The notes under the pieces: model-generated
The model's input: the letters and a program-made list of their open reading frames with translations, nothing else
What the model was told of the DNA's origin: nothing
Databases searched by the model: none
Made by a program: the position numbers and the translations under genes
Assembly (NCBI RefSeq): GCF_900109885.1
Contig: NZ_FOBS01000008.1
Location: 1-64,000, forward strand
Length of the DNA stretch: 64,000 bases
Source: Syntrophus gentianae
Lineage (GTDB): Bacteria; Desulfobacterota; Syntrophia; Syntrophales; Syntrophaceae
Reading direction: 5' to 3'
Part shown: positions 44,510 to 52,934 of the stretch, piece by piece
How positions within the stretch are numbered: the first letter of the stretch is position 1
Layout of the letters: every line of letters begins with the position of its first letter

Positions 44510-45232
44510 TCAGTTTTCGTCTGAAAACTTGTAGCCAAGACTCCTCACCGTCAGAAGGTAACGCGGCTTATCCTTTTCCGGCTCAATAAGAGATCTTAAC
44601 CTGCTTATATGAACATCCACCGTTCTAGGTTCAACGAAGGAGTCATTTCCCCAGACGGCATCGAGTAATTCCTCCCGTGTATAAACACGTCCCGGATGTT
44701 TCATGAGAAAGGTGAGAAGTTTTATTTCCCGTGCTGTGAGGTCCATGTTGACACCGTTAACGGTGACTTTGTGATAATTGAGATCAATTCGAATTTCCTT
44801 GTAAACAACGATTTTTTTATCCTCCTCTTGGCCAGGGCGCTCAAGCCTGCGAATGAGAGCCCTGATTCTGGCCAGAAGCTCTCTAATATGAAAAGGCTTG
44901 GTCAAATAGTCATCGGCGCCCATCTCCAGGCCTAATATTTTTTCCGTTGAATCCGACCGGGCCGTAAGCATGATGATAGGAATGCTCCCCGTTTCAGAAT
45001 CTTTTCTGAGATATCGGCATGTTTCCAATCCATCCATCTCGGGCATCATCCAATCCAGAACGACAACGTCCGGATGTTTCTTTCGAGCAATCTCAATGGC
45101 TTCGACACCATTGTGCGCGACAAGGACCTGGAATCTCTCCCGGGACAGATTATAGTTCAGAAGATCCGTAATATCCTTTTCATCATCCACCACCAGGACC
45201 GTTCGCTGCCTTGATCTTTGTCCTTCTGTCAT
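44510..45232 (-). CDS. OmpR/PhoB-type response regulator, second copy
   Basis: A 240-residue regulator. The receiver has VVDDEKD and the phospho-acceptor in VVLDWMMPEMDG; the winged-helix output ends with VEPRTVDVHISRLRS and LTVRSLGYKF. It is close to the protein at 49585-50310 along its whole length. ATG 45232 has AAGGAA 7 bases upstream. It lies downstream of the DksA-like gene on the same strand, with the start 42 bp past that gene's stop, so it is probably the last gene of the Pho-box operon beginning at 49161. That would make it a regulator induced by phosphate limitation. Confidence 0.9.
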   Translation of the reverse strand: MTEGQRSRQRTVLVVDDEKDITDLLNYNLSRERFQVLVAHNGVEAIEIARKKHPDVVVLDWMMPEMDGLETCRYLRKDSETGSIPIIMLTARSDSTEKILGLEMGADDYLTKPFHIRELLARIRALIRRLERPGQEEDKKIVVYKEIRIDLNYHKVTVNGVNMDLTAREIKLLTFLMKHPGRVYTREELLDAVWGNDSFVEPRTVDVHISRLRSLIEPEKDKPRYLLTVRSLGYKFSDEN

Positions 45233-45273
45233 GATTTGATTCCTTCCGATGAATGTTGAGCGAATCCATTGAT

Positions 45274-45684
45274 TTAATCTCCGAAGGATTCGGAAGAGGT
45301 TCTCTGCCCGTCTCGAAATGCCCAGCGATTCATCCTTACGGAGATTGATTCCTGTCTCTGCTGACACTCAACACACAGAAGAGTGGTTGGCCTAGCCATC
45401 AGCCGTTGTTCGGAAATGGGCATTCCACAGAGATCGCAGACCCCGAAGCTCCCCCTTTCGATTCGTATCAGGGCTTGATAAATATCCTGAAGGTCACTTC
45501 TTTCCCGACCTCGAATGGACAATTCCATTTGCCGGTCAAGTTCAACCACAGCCCGATCAAGGGGGTCGGACAGTTGCCCTTCTTCCTTTTTCATCTCCGA
45601 TACTGTTCTAAATGCAGATGAATGGAGCCGCCTCCTCTGAAGAACAAGCAGATTTCTGAAATAATTCAAGACTTCCTCTTTCAT
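45274..45684 (-). CDS. DksA/TraR-family zinc-finger protein
   Basis: A 136-residue protein: a coiled-coil helix pair (residues 1-75) with acidic residues at the turn (LSDPLDRAVVELD), then a C4 zinc finger CDLCGMPI...LCVECQ (about 83-105). DksA-type proteins enter the RNA polymerase secondary channel and tune the response to ppGpp. It lies between the decarboxylase and a response regulator in one operon, which could join nutrient stress to phosphate signalling; that link is inference. Confidence 0.88.
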   Translation of the reverse strand: MKEEVLNYFRNLLVLQRRRLHSSAFRTVSEMKKEEGQLSDPLDRAVVELDRQMELSIRGRERSDLQDIYQALIRIERGSFGVCDLCGMPISEQRLMARPTTLLCVECQQRQESISVRMNRWAFRDGQRTSSESFGD

Positions 45685-45710
45685 TTCACAGTCTCCTTAG
45701 GATTATTTTT

Positions 45711-46721
45711 TTATCTCGTTTTTGACCCGTAAACGGCAGTGCCGATCATGTTCCTCACCTGGACATCCGTTTCAACCAGGGGCTGAGAAAAATTCCTGCT
45801 GAAAATGCTTTCTGCTCCGGGGATGGACATGTTCCAGACGATGTCGTCATTGAAGCGGATGCGTTGCCGCTGAAAGATCAGCACAACGGTGCTGCTTCCG
45901 GGACGGAAAAGGCTTTGGGGGCGCCCTTTTTTCAGGAACATTCCCGTTCCGATCGGTGCCGGATTTTCGTATTCCTTTTCGCTGTAGCAGGAAACGATGT
46001 CACCGATCATGAGGGCGACGACTTCCACCATGGCTACAATTCCGGCCTGGGTGCCTCCGGGAACATCCGTGTCGATGATGGTAACCACACGCTTGTTTTT
46101 CGAGTAAGGCGTCACCAGGGAAACAACGGCATTGGGGTGACAGGCATGGTATCTCCCTTCAATGCTGTAATAATCGATAACCCTTCCGGCAACGGGGGTG
46201 TGGGTGTAATGGTAACGGTCCGGCGTCAGGCGGAAGAGGGCGAAATCTCCCGATTCCAGCGCATTGAGCCATTTTTTCTTGTTCCTGCCGAGCAGTTCTT
46301 CAAAATCAAAGAATTTCCCCTTGATGAAAATCCCGGAAGCAGCATTAAAGGAACCCAGGAGCATCCGGGCATCGCAGGGAGAAACGACGACTGCCGGGTC
46401 TTTGGACATGGGCCGGAATTCCCAGTAACGGATTTTTCTTTCAAAGACCTTCTTCGGGGTATCGAGACAAGCAGGGGGCAACACGCATTCCCTAAGATCA
46501 ATTCCGGCATCTTTCAGATAATTCCCGGAAAGTTTTTCGTTGAGCATGCTGTTGAAGTTCAGAAAGGCCAATAAGCGTGAAGTCCTGGCACTGCTGACCA
46601 TTCGAAACATCAAAGGCGCATTCTCGCGCAGGTGGGAATAGATAAACCGGATGCTCCTGTCTCCCGGAAAATTTTCAACGCGTATTGTACGACTTGTCCG
46701 ATCAACATACTGATGCAACAT
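45711..46721 (-). CDS. Phosphatidylserine decarboxylase-like protein
   Basis: A 336-residue protein of the Psd family. YHYTHTPVAGRV contains the catalytic His, IDTDVPGGTQAGIVAMVEVVA the mid-domain core, and RPGSSTVVLIF the GS(S/T) self-cleavage site that creates the pyruvoyl group. Psd makes phosphatidylethanolamine. ATG 46721 has AGGAG upstream; the gene overlaps the preceding one by 20 bp. Being in a Pho-controlled operon is unusual for Psd. It may act on another serine lipid or be a paralogue used in phosphate stress. Confidence 0.85.
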   Translation of the reverse strand: MLHQYVDRTSRTIRVENFPGDRSIRFIYSHLRENAPLMFRMVSSARTSRLLAFLNFNSMLNEKLSGNYLKDAGIDLRECVLPPACLDTPKKVFERKIRYWEFRPMSKDPAVVVSPCDARMLLGSFNAASGIFIKGKFFDFEELLGRNKKKWLNALESGDFALFRLTPDRYHYTHTPVAGRVIDYYSIEGRYHACHPNAVVSLVTPYSKNKRVVTIIDTDVPGGTQAGIVAMVEVVALMIGDIVSCYSEKEYENPAPIGTGMFLKKGRPQSLFRPGSSTVVLIFQRQRIRFNDDIVWNMSIPGAESIFSRNFSQPLVETDVQVRNMIGTAVYGSKTR

Positions 46722-49161
46722 GATTCGTTCTCCTGCTGTCTCCACCCTTATGGGAATCAGCCACTTTGCTATTCTCATGGATGGAAATAATGACCAGATA
46801 AATAAGATTCTTTAAATCTCCTTCTTCCACCGAACCTTCGAGGATTTTACTCCGTAATCGCCGGATGAATGCCGGTGGTTGTTCGTTCTTAAACAGCAAA
46901 TTCATGGCTCGCTTCGTTTCCTGTCTCATCCCTCTGCAGTCCTTTTGGAAAGCGGCAAGTTCTTCAATCAGTAGATCCAGAGACTCTTCGATATGTCGCC
47001 TTCGTAAACCATGTCGATAGTAGCGCTCGGCGGCTAGATTGAAGACTTCTGATTTTACCTGCAAAGGCGACAAGGCGCCGACTTCCTTCAGAATCGAGGC
47101 AGTCAGTCTTCCCAGCGCCGAATAGAGACGCGGCGATTCCAGGCGGAATTCCAGATCCTGCAGGGTATCTTTCAGGTCAAACATTTCGATGAGATCCGCG
47201 GCGTCTTCATGCAGGATCTTCAAGAGGGCCCGCCGGTATTCGTCGTTATAAACCCGCAGGTAACGAGGATAGCGCCGGCTCTTTCGAACTCTTTCCGCAC
47301 GGGCGAGGATCCTTTTCATCAGGACGTTATCGGTATCCTGCCTAATGTAGAAGGTCGGGATGCCGACCGCCGTGCCGAAGATGATCTGGCGCCGTTCACT
47401 TTCCACAAAGGGCGAGTCGGGAATGGAATTCTGGGAAATATTTCCGGCAGTCATGTATTTGAAGGCCAGACAATACAGGAGATTCTGGATGTCCACGGCT
47501 TTTCCCATGTCATCGGCAAATTTCTCAAAGAGGCTGTAATGACGGGACTCAAATCCGGAAAACCCCATGGTTTCATAATCGCGCATTTTTTCGAACAGAT
47601 AGAGGGACATTTTCCCGTCAAAAACGCCCAGATCCGTCAGATCTTTCTTCAAGCGTTCGCTGTTGTGCAGTCTGCCGTCGAGTGCGGGACTTTGCTCTGT
47701 GCTCATCAGGGCCATCAGGTAATCAATCATCCGATAATCGGGAAGAAAATCTCCCCGTAGGCCGCAAACCGCACGGATTGTTCGGTCCAGCCATAAGGGA
47801 CCGAAAGGGGTCAACGAACGGCCAAGCACCCTGAGTTTTGCCTTCTTCTGCCAACGCCGCCAGAACATGCGCAGATGCGTGTAATCCAGTTCATGGGGAA
47901 GAAAGGCCAGAACTTTTTCCGGGTGAAAATCCGTAAAATCGAGACGATAGGGCGCAGCGGTGTAGGATCCCACAAAAAGGGGGAGGAAATGTTCCACGAT
48001 TTTCACCGCCAGGTCCCCGAGAACCTTTTCCTGGACTTTTGAGAATCCACTGCCCGGATCCTTCAGCATTGCCCCCAGTTGCCTGCTGCCCAGGCTGACA
48101 TGGGTCCCGTTATTGGACAGACTGATGTTTGAAGTGTTCGGCAGGATGACGAGATTGTTCGTGATGATGCCGGCCTCACGCAGCTTGGCGATGGCATTCA
48201 ACTGGCTTCGGCTGATGACCTGGTGACAGAGATGCATGTAATCCCGCTTCTCTTCTCCTCGCCGCCATCCGGAAAGGCATGGATTCATGAAGAGCTCTCG
48301 ATAAAAGGCATCGGAAATGCAGTTGTTGAGCATCTTCTGCCGGTAAGGCGGATGGGGAGAATAAAAAATGACGGCTTGCTGTCCGCTCTTTATCAATCCG
48401 AATCGTTCATTGGCATACATGACCAGCAAAGTGCTGAGGAGGAATCGTTCTGCCATTTCCTGAGCCACAGCGGCTCCCAGTCGACAATGGGCTGAGGCGG
48501 AAACGACGTGAAAGGAAAAGTTCTCCGGAGAGGAATTGTCATTGAGGAAATGATCCATGAGTCGCGTTGCGGTATCCAGGATTGTCGCCGGCAAAAGAAG
48601 CCTGCTGGAATTAACGATTTCTGCCAGGGATAGTTTCAAAAGATAACTGATGGGGATGCGGAGATAATCCTGACCGTTCTGGTGAAAAATAAATTTCTGC
48701 ACATCCGATCGATTTCCCCTGCCCGGCTCATCCTTATCCGCCAGAAGATCCCTCTGCAACACTTCCTCCGACAGGGGGCTCAACAGGTCGCGGGGAAAGC
48801 GCACCCAACTGTTTTCCCAGACTTCTTCCTCGTTGTTATGGAGAAACGCCTCCAAGTCAGTAACGCTTCTTTTCCTGGCATCACCGGTTGCAGATCGACG
48901 GAGCATGTCGGAAAAATAGTTGGATTGTTCGATGGTCAGAGGCAGATCCACCGTTTTCCTGTCTCCGATGACAATTGCCTGCAGCTCCGCTTCACTTCCG
49001 GCAGTGGCATCGCCTGGTGCAAAGGGAAGTGACGATACATCCAGATAGCGTCCTTGCCGAATCGGCAGGCTTGCCATAATTTTCTTGAGGGAAGGGATCT
49101 CCCGTTGCTGATTTTCAGCAACTGCAGCATCTGCCATCCTTGCTCTTTTCCCTTTGCTCAC
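46702..49161 (-). CDS. Large protein of unknown function, Pho-linked
   Basis: An 819-residue protein I do not recognise. It has no signal peptide or clear transmembrane helix. The middle (about 250-560) mixes strands and helices with conserved-looking patches such as NLVILPNTSNISLSNNGTHV and FGTAVGIPTFYIRQD. The last 200 residues are mostly basic helices (LARAERVRKSRRYPRYL, RYYRHGLRRRHIEESL). The start is GTG 49161 with AGGAGG 9 bases upstream. It is first in the operon with a Psd-like gene (20-bp overlap), a DksA-like gene and a response regulator, so a lipid or envelope role in phosphate limitation is plausible. Confidence 0.75.
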   Translation of the reverse strand: MSKGKRARMADAAVAENQQREIPSLKKIMASLPIRQGRYLDVSSLPFAPGDATAGSEAELQAIVIGDRKTVDLPLTIEQSNYFSDMLRRSATGDARKRSVTDLEAFLHNNEEEVWENSWVRFPRDLLSPLSEEVLQRDLLADKDEPGRGNRSDVQKFIFHQNGQDYLRIPISYLLKLSLAEIVNSSRLLLPATILDTATRLMDHFLNDNSSPENFSFHVVSASAHCRLGAAVAQEMAERFLLSTLLVMYANERFGLIKSGQQAVIFYSPHPPYRQKMLNNCISDAFYRELFMNPCLSGWRRGEEKRDYMHLCHQVISRSQLNAIAKLREAGIITNNLVILPNTSNISLSNNGTHVSLGSRQLGAMLKDPGSGFSKVQEKVLGDLAVKIVEHFLPLFVGSYTAAPYRLDFTDFHPEKVLAFLPHELDYTHLRMFWRRWQKKAKLRVLGRSLTPFGPLWLDRTIRAVCGLRGDFLPDYRMIDYLMALMSTEQSPALDGRLHNSERLKKDLTDLGVFDGKMSLYLFEKMRDYETMGFSGFESRHYSLFEKFADDMGKAVDIQNLLYCLAFKYMTAGNISQNSIPDSPFVESERRQIIFGTAVGIPTFYIRQDTDNVLMKRILARAERVRKSRRYPRYLRVYNDEYRRALLKILHEDAADLIEMFDLKDTLQDLEFRLESPRLYSALGRLTASILKEVGALSPLQVKSEVFNLAAERYYRHGLRRRHIEESLDLLIEELAAFQKDCRGMRQETKRAMNLLFKNEQPPAFIRRLRSKILEGSVEEGDLKNLIYLVIISIHENSKVADSHKGGDSRRTNHVASVC

Positions 49162-49188
49162 CGTCTGTTCCCTCCTTTGTTTGCCGGA

Positions 49189-49232
49189 ATCATAACGCAG
49201 GCATGTTGCAGGGAAATTACAGAACGGTGAAG
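49189..49232 (-). promoter_or_regulatory. Pho box and promoter of the 819-residue protein operon
   Basis: Minus-strand hexamers CTTCAC (49232), TGTAAT (49221) and TGCAAC (49210) start 11 bp apart, then 10 bases, then TATGAT (49194-49189), a strong -10. The start codon is about 28 bp further on. Confidence 0.78.
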
Positions 49233-49584
49233 ATATGATAAAAAGTTTTCAATCTCCCCTTGATGCTTTTTTATCTCCTGCAGGCTTGATCCCGGAAAAT
49301 GGGTGCTTCTGCTCTTTAAAGGACAAGAAGGGGGACGGTGGATTGCTTTGGTTTGGTGAAATGGGAGGCAGGATGAGGATGGTTTTTGTTTTGTGCAGCA
49401 AATCGGGGATATAAATGACTTTTAAAATCTAAATGAAACGTCCAGCTATACCGCCGATGCGATTGCCGGCGACGACTTATTGGACAGTGGAGCAAGTTCC
49501 CGGCAAAAGTCCTTTTCCTTAAGGGGCCTTGTCACTGGAATCCGAGGGATATTGGATAAAATATGAGCAATCAGGGCATGTTCT
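49233..49584. other. Intergenic stretch before the phoB-like gene end
   Basis: No gene is supported. No T-run hairpin was found for the phoB-like gene within the first 100 bp past its stop. Confidence 0.35.
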
Positions 49585-50310
49585 TCACTCAGTCTCGTCA
49601 AAGGGCTCCTTTGGATCAGCGAATTTATAACCTATGCCCCTGACGGTTAAAACGTACTGCGGTTTATCCTTGTTTTTTTCAATTTCCGCCCGGAGACGGC
49701 TGATGTGGACATCAACCGTACGGGGTTCCACAAAAGCTTCATCCCCCCAGACGGAATCAAGCAACTGATCCCGGCTGAACACCCTGCCGGGCTGGCGGGT
49801 CAAAAATCGAAGCAGCTTGATCTCCGTCGGTCCGAGATCAATCTTTTTCCCATCCACGGAAACCTGGTATGTCCGATAATCGAAATGGAGTCCCCGAAAA
49901 GTAAAGGTTTCCCCGGGACCTGAATCCGTTCGCTGATTGGACCGGCGCAACACGGCCCTCACACGGGCGATTAATTCCCGAACATCGAAAGGCTTTGTAA
50001 TGTAATCATCAGCCCCCATTTCCAGCCCCAGGATCTTGTCGAGGGGTTCCCCTTTCGCCGTCAGCATGATGATCGGGAGGGTTTCCGTTTTCTCCTGCTG
50101 CCGTACGATCCTGCAGACATCCAATCCCGACAGACCGGGCAGCATCAGGTCGAGGATCAGAAGATCCGGTTTTTCTTCTCCAATAAGCTGCAATGCCTTT
50201 TCTCCATCAAAGGCCCTTTGCACAGCCAACCCTTCTCTTTCAAGGTTGAAGGCTACCAGTTCAACAATATCCTTCTCGTCGTCCACAACCAGAATTCGCT
50301 TTTTCCCCAT
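49585..50310 (-). CDS. phoB: PhoB-type response regulator
   Basis: A 241-residue OmpR-family regulator. The receiver has VVDDEKD, phospho-acceptor in LILDLMLPGLSG and LTAKGEPLDKI; the output domain carries VEPRTVDVHISRLRA and LTVRGIGYKF. It closely resembles PhoB. It is the best candidate partner of PhoR (16472-18223) because it stands alone and has no Pho box, whereas its paralogue at 44510 is inside a Pho-controlled operon. Which of the two binds the boxes cannot be read from sequence. Confidence 0.85.
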   Translation of the reverse strand: MGKKRILVVDDEKDIVELVAFNLEREGLAVQRAFDGEKALQLIGEEKPDLLILDLMLPGLSGLDVCRIVRQQEKTETLPIIMLTAKGEPLDKILGLEMGADDYITKPFDVRELIARVRAVLRRSNQRTDSGPGETFTFRGLHFDYRTYQVSVDGKKIDLGPTEIKLLRFLTRQPGRVFSRDQLLDSVWGDEAFVEPRTVDVHISRLRAEIEKNKDKPQYVLTVRGIGYKFADPKEPFDETE

Positions 50311-50444
50311 TGATCCTCGTTTTTTTTCAGGATTCTTTGTCCTTTGTCAATATTTCGTCAGACAAAGCTCCCTTCATCTGCCGTATTCGGTTCATTCCTT
50401 TTATTTCCTCTGACTATAAATGAAAGATTGATTTAATCAATAAC

Positions 50445-50484
50445 AAAAAAGAGACAGAGTCTATCGCGACTCTGTCTCTTTTTC
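50445..50484 (-). terminator. Terminator of the chemoreceptor gene
   Basis: GAGACAGAGTC and GACTCTGTCTC form an 11-bp stem with a 6-base loop; on the minus strand TTTTTT follows. It lies about 50 bp past the chemoreceptor stop and before the phoB-like start. Confidence 0.85.
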
Positions 50485-50532
50485 CTTTCCTAAAATTCAA
50501 GGGTAAAAAAGTATTTCTAAGGATCCCGTCCT

Positions 50533-52320
50533 TCAGCTACGCCTACCCAGACGGTAGTCCTGTCCGATACCGGCGTCGCTACCCCCGTCAACAATTGTCA
50601 CCAACTGTCCGACATTCTTCTTCATGGCCATGGCCTGGGCATTCATTTCCTCAGCGGCGCTGGCAGATTCTTCCGCATTGGCAGCGGTCTGCTGGACCAC
50701 CTTGTCCATTTCCGCCACGGCTTTCCCGATCTGGTCGATCCCCTGCGCCTGCTCCTGAGAGGCCGCCGCAATCTCATCCACCAGTTGCCCGACTTTCTGG
50801 GTAATGTCCCGATTTTCGTTAAAAGCAGACTGCGTCTGCTGGGTCAGCTCGTTGCTGTTATTGACGGTGACAATCGTATTCTCAATCAGGCTTGAGGTGT
50901 TCTTGGCCGCGTCCGCCGCCCGCATGGCCAGGTTCCTCACTTCCTCGGCCACGACCGCAAATCCCGCACCTGCTTCCCCCGCTCTCGCCGCTTCTACAGC
51001 GGCGTTGAGTGCCAGCAGGTTGGTCTGGAAGGCGATCTCATCAATCGTTTTGATAATCTTGCCCGTCTCTTCGCTGGACTTTGTCACATCCGAAATCGCC
51101 GACACCATGTTCTTCATCTGGGTATCGACTTTCTCGACTATCTGCCGGGCTTCAGCCATCAGAGACTTGGCCTCGGCTGCATTGTCCGCATTTCGCTTGG
51201 TCATCGATGTCATCTCTTCCAGGGATGATGAGGTCTCTTCCAAAGCGGAAGCCTGTTCGGAAGCCCCTTCAGCAAGACTCTGGCTGGCTGAGGCGACCTG
51301 AGAGGAAGCCGCAGCGACCTGTTCGGATGCATCATTGAGGTCATTGCCTACTTGACCGATCGGCAGGGCAATTCCACGGGCAAAGAAGGAGACACCCACG
51401 ATTGCAACGGCAAGGAACATTGAACCGATCATCACGATAATCCAGATGAGGTTATAAGCCGGGGCCATAAATTCCTTGTAATCCTGGGTTACGCAGATAC
51501 TCCAGCCCGACGCCGGCACAGGGGCAAAACCCGCCAGTTTCTTCACCCCTTTAAAGACGTAAGGATCCACGCCGGCTTCTCCCGCAACCATGCGGGTTGC
51601 AAATCCCTTCATCCCTTCCTCCTGCGTGGCATTCAGCGCAAGAATCAACTCCTTGTTTGGATGGGCAATCATAATACCGCTTTTGTCAAGAACAAAGGCA
51701 TAACCGGTTTTTCCCAGTTTGGTTTCAGCGATCTTATCCGACAGGAAGCTGATATTCATGACGGAACCGACAACACCGACGATTTGCTTGGACTTCGAAT
51801 AGATGGGGGCGCCGAATGTCAGCACGATGTTGCCGCTTCCCTTGGATTTCGTTACGGTACCGACACTGACCTTGCCGCTTTTTGCTTCCTTGATGTAGTC
51901 CCTTCCGGAAAGATCGAGTCCTTTATTCTTTCCGCTCTGTCCATCTGCAATAACTTTTCCGTCCATACCGGCAACAAAGAATGCCTCGTAGTCGTGACCG
52001 CTTCTCTGCACGATCGATGTCAGTTCAGTCGTTGCCCTGTCCGCTTGAGGACTGTTTTTCACGCCTCCGGCATCCTCGGTGGCAGCGTCAACGATCAGAC
52101 TGTTCTGGGCTACCTGGGAAGTGATTTTCATCTCTTCCTGGACCGCTAGATTTGCCACATGTGCAAGACTCTTGGCCACTTCCTTTGACTGTGACTGTGA
52201 CACCTCTTCCAGTGCATTCAACGCCTTGTAGATGGAAATTCCTCCCACCACCAGCAACGGAACAAGCACGGCGATAATTCCGCCCAAAACCATCTTGAAA
52301 CGCAACGACCTCTTTTTCAT
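50533..52320 (-). CDS. Methyl-accepting chemotaxis protein (dCache type)
   Basis: A 595-residue chemoreceptor: helix at residues 10-30, a periplasmic dCache-like sensor (about 35-275), a second helix near 300-320, and a long cytoplasmic coiled coil with the tip [16 protein letters not shown]. It relays ligand binding to CheA and CheW. ATG 52320 has AGGAGG 4 bases upstream; the longer frame starts within the leader. No che genes are nearby. Confidence 0.93.
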   Translation of the reverse strand: MKKRSLRFKMVLGGIIAVLVPLLVVGGISIYKALNALEEVSQSQSKEVAKSLAHVANLAVQEEMKITSQVAQNSLIVDAATEDAGGVKNSPQADRATTELTSIVQRSGHDYEAFFVAGMDGKVIADGQSGKNKGLDLSGRDYIKEAKSGKVSVGTVTKSKGSGNIVLTFGAPIYSKSKQIVGVVGSVMNISFLSDKIAETKLGKTGYAFVLDKSGIMIAHPNKELILALNATQEEGMKGFATRMVAGEAGVDPYVFKGVKKLAGFAPVPASGWSICVTQDYKEFMAPAYNLIWIIVMIGSMFLAVAIVGVSFFARGIALPIGQVGNDLNDASEQVAAASSQVASASQSLAEGASEQASALEETSSSLEEMTSMTKRNADNAAEAKSLMAEARQIVEKVDTQMKNMVSAISDVTKSSEETGKIIKTIDEIAFQTNLLALNAAVEAARAGEAGAGFAVVAEEVRNLAMRAADAAKNTSSLIENTIVTVNNSNELTQQTQSAFNENRDITQKVGQLVDEIAAASQEQAQGIDQIGKAVAEMDKVVQQTAANAEESASAAEEMNAQAMAMKKNVGQLVTIVDGGSDAGIGQDYRLGRRS

Positions 52321-52700
52321 ACAACCTCCTTGGTTTTCCGTGGATTCAATAACTCTGACCTCTATTTTTTCCTTATTGATATGACCCTTATTTCTTTTGT
52401 TCCCGAAAGTTAGCAATATAGGTGCCAGTGCTCTTCTTCCGGGTCTTTCGAATATCGTTCCGGGATTCAGGATGCCCCTGTCTTACAGGCATCGCCATGC
52501 GGATAAACCTTCTCGTTCCACACTTGCTTTCAGGGAACAGTTATGTCAATCTCTACGAACGAATATTTCAGAGGATTTATTCAGCGCAGGCCTTCGCCTG
52601 CATGCCTTTATGCCTGCGCCGCGGATGACTTCCCGTAGGTCTGTCCAAGATCTAACGATTCCCTGGATTGCTTGAAGCCATGAAAGAGAGAAAATGCTTT
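52321..52700. other. Divergent spacer between chemoreceptor and lapA-like genes
   Basis: Short frames occur on both strands but none has a recognisable product. No Pho-type repeat was seen. Confidence 0.35.
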
Positions 52701-52934
52701 ATGATCAATTTTAAACTTCTTGCAGCTTTTTCCGCAATTCTCTTGATTCTCATCGTGATCATCCAAAACTCACAACCCGTTGAAACCAAATTCCTGTTCA
52801 TTTCGATCACTATGCCGAATGCAGCACTCCTCGCTTCAACACTCTTGATCGGGATCTTCGTGGGAATCCTTATCGCATTATCCTTTTCATCGGCCAAGCG
52901 GAAACCCGGAGGGAAACAAGAGAAGATAAAATGA
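52701..52934 (+). CDS. LapA-like (DUF1049) membrane protein
   Basis: A 77-residue protein with two transmembrane helices and the family pattern VIIQNSQPVETKFLF between them, then LLIGIFVGILIAL and a basic tail. LapA/YciS proteins help control lipopolysaccharide level in enterobacteria. ATG 52701 gives the usual N-terminus; ATG 52680 is possible. It overlaps the next gene by 4 bp. Confidence 0.75.
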   Translation: MINFKLLAAFSAILLILIVIIQNSQPVETKFLFISITMPNAALLASTLLIGIFVGILIALSFSSAKRKPGGKQEKIK

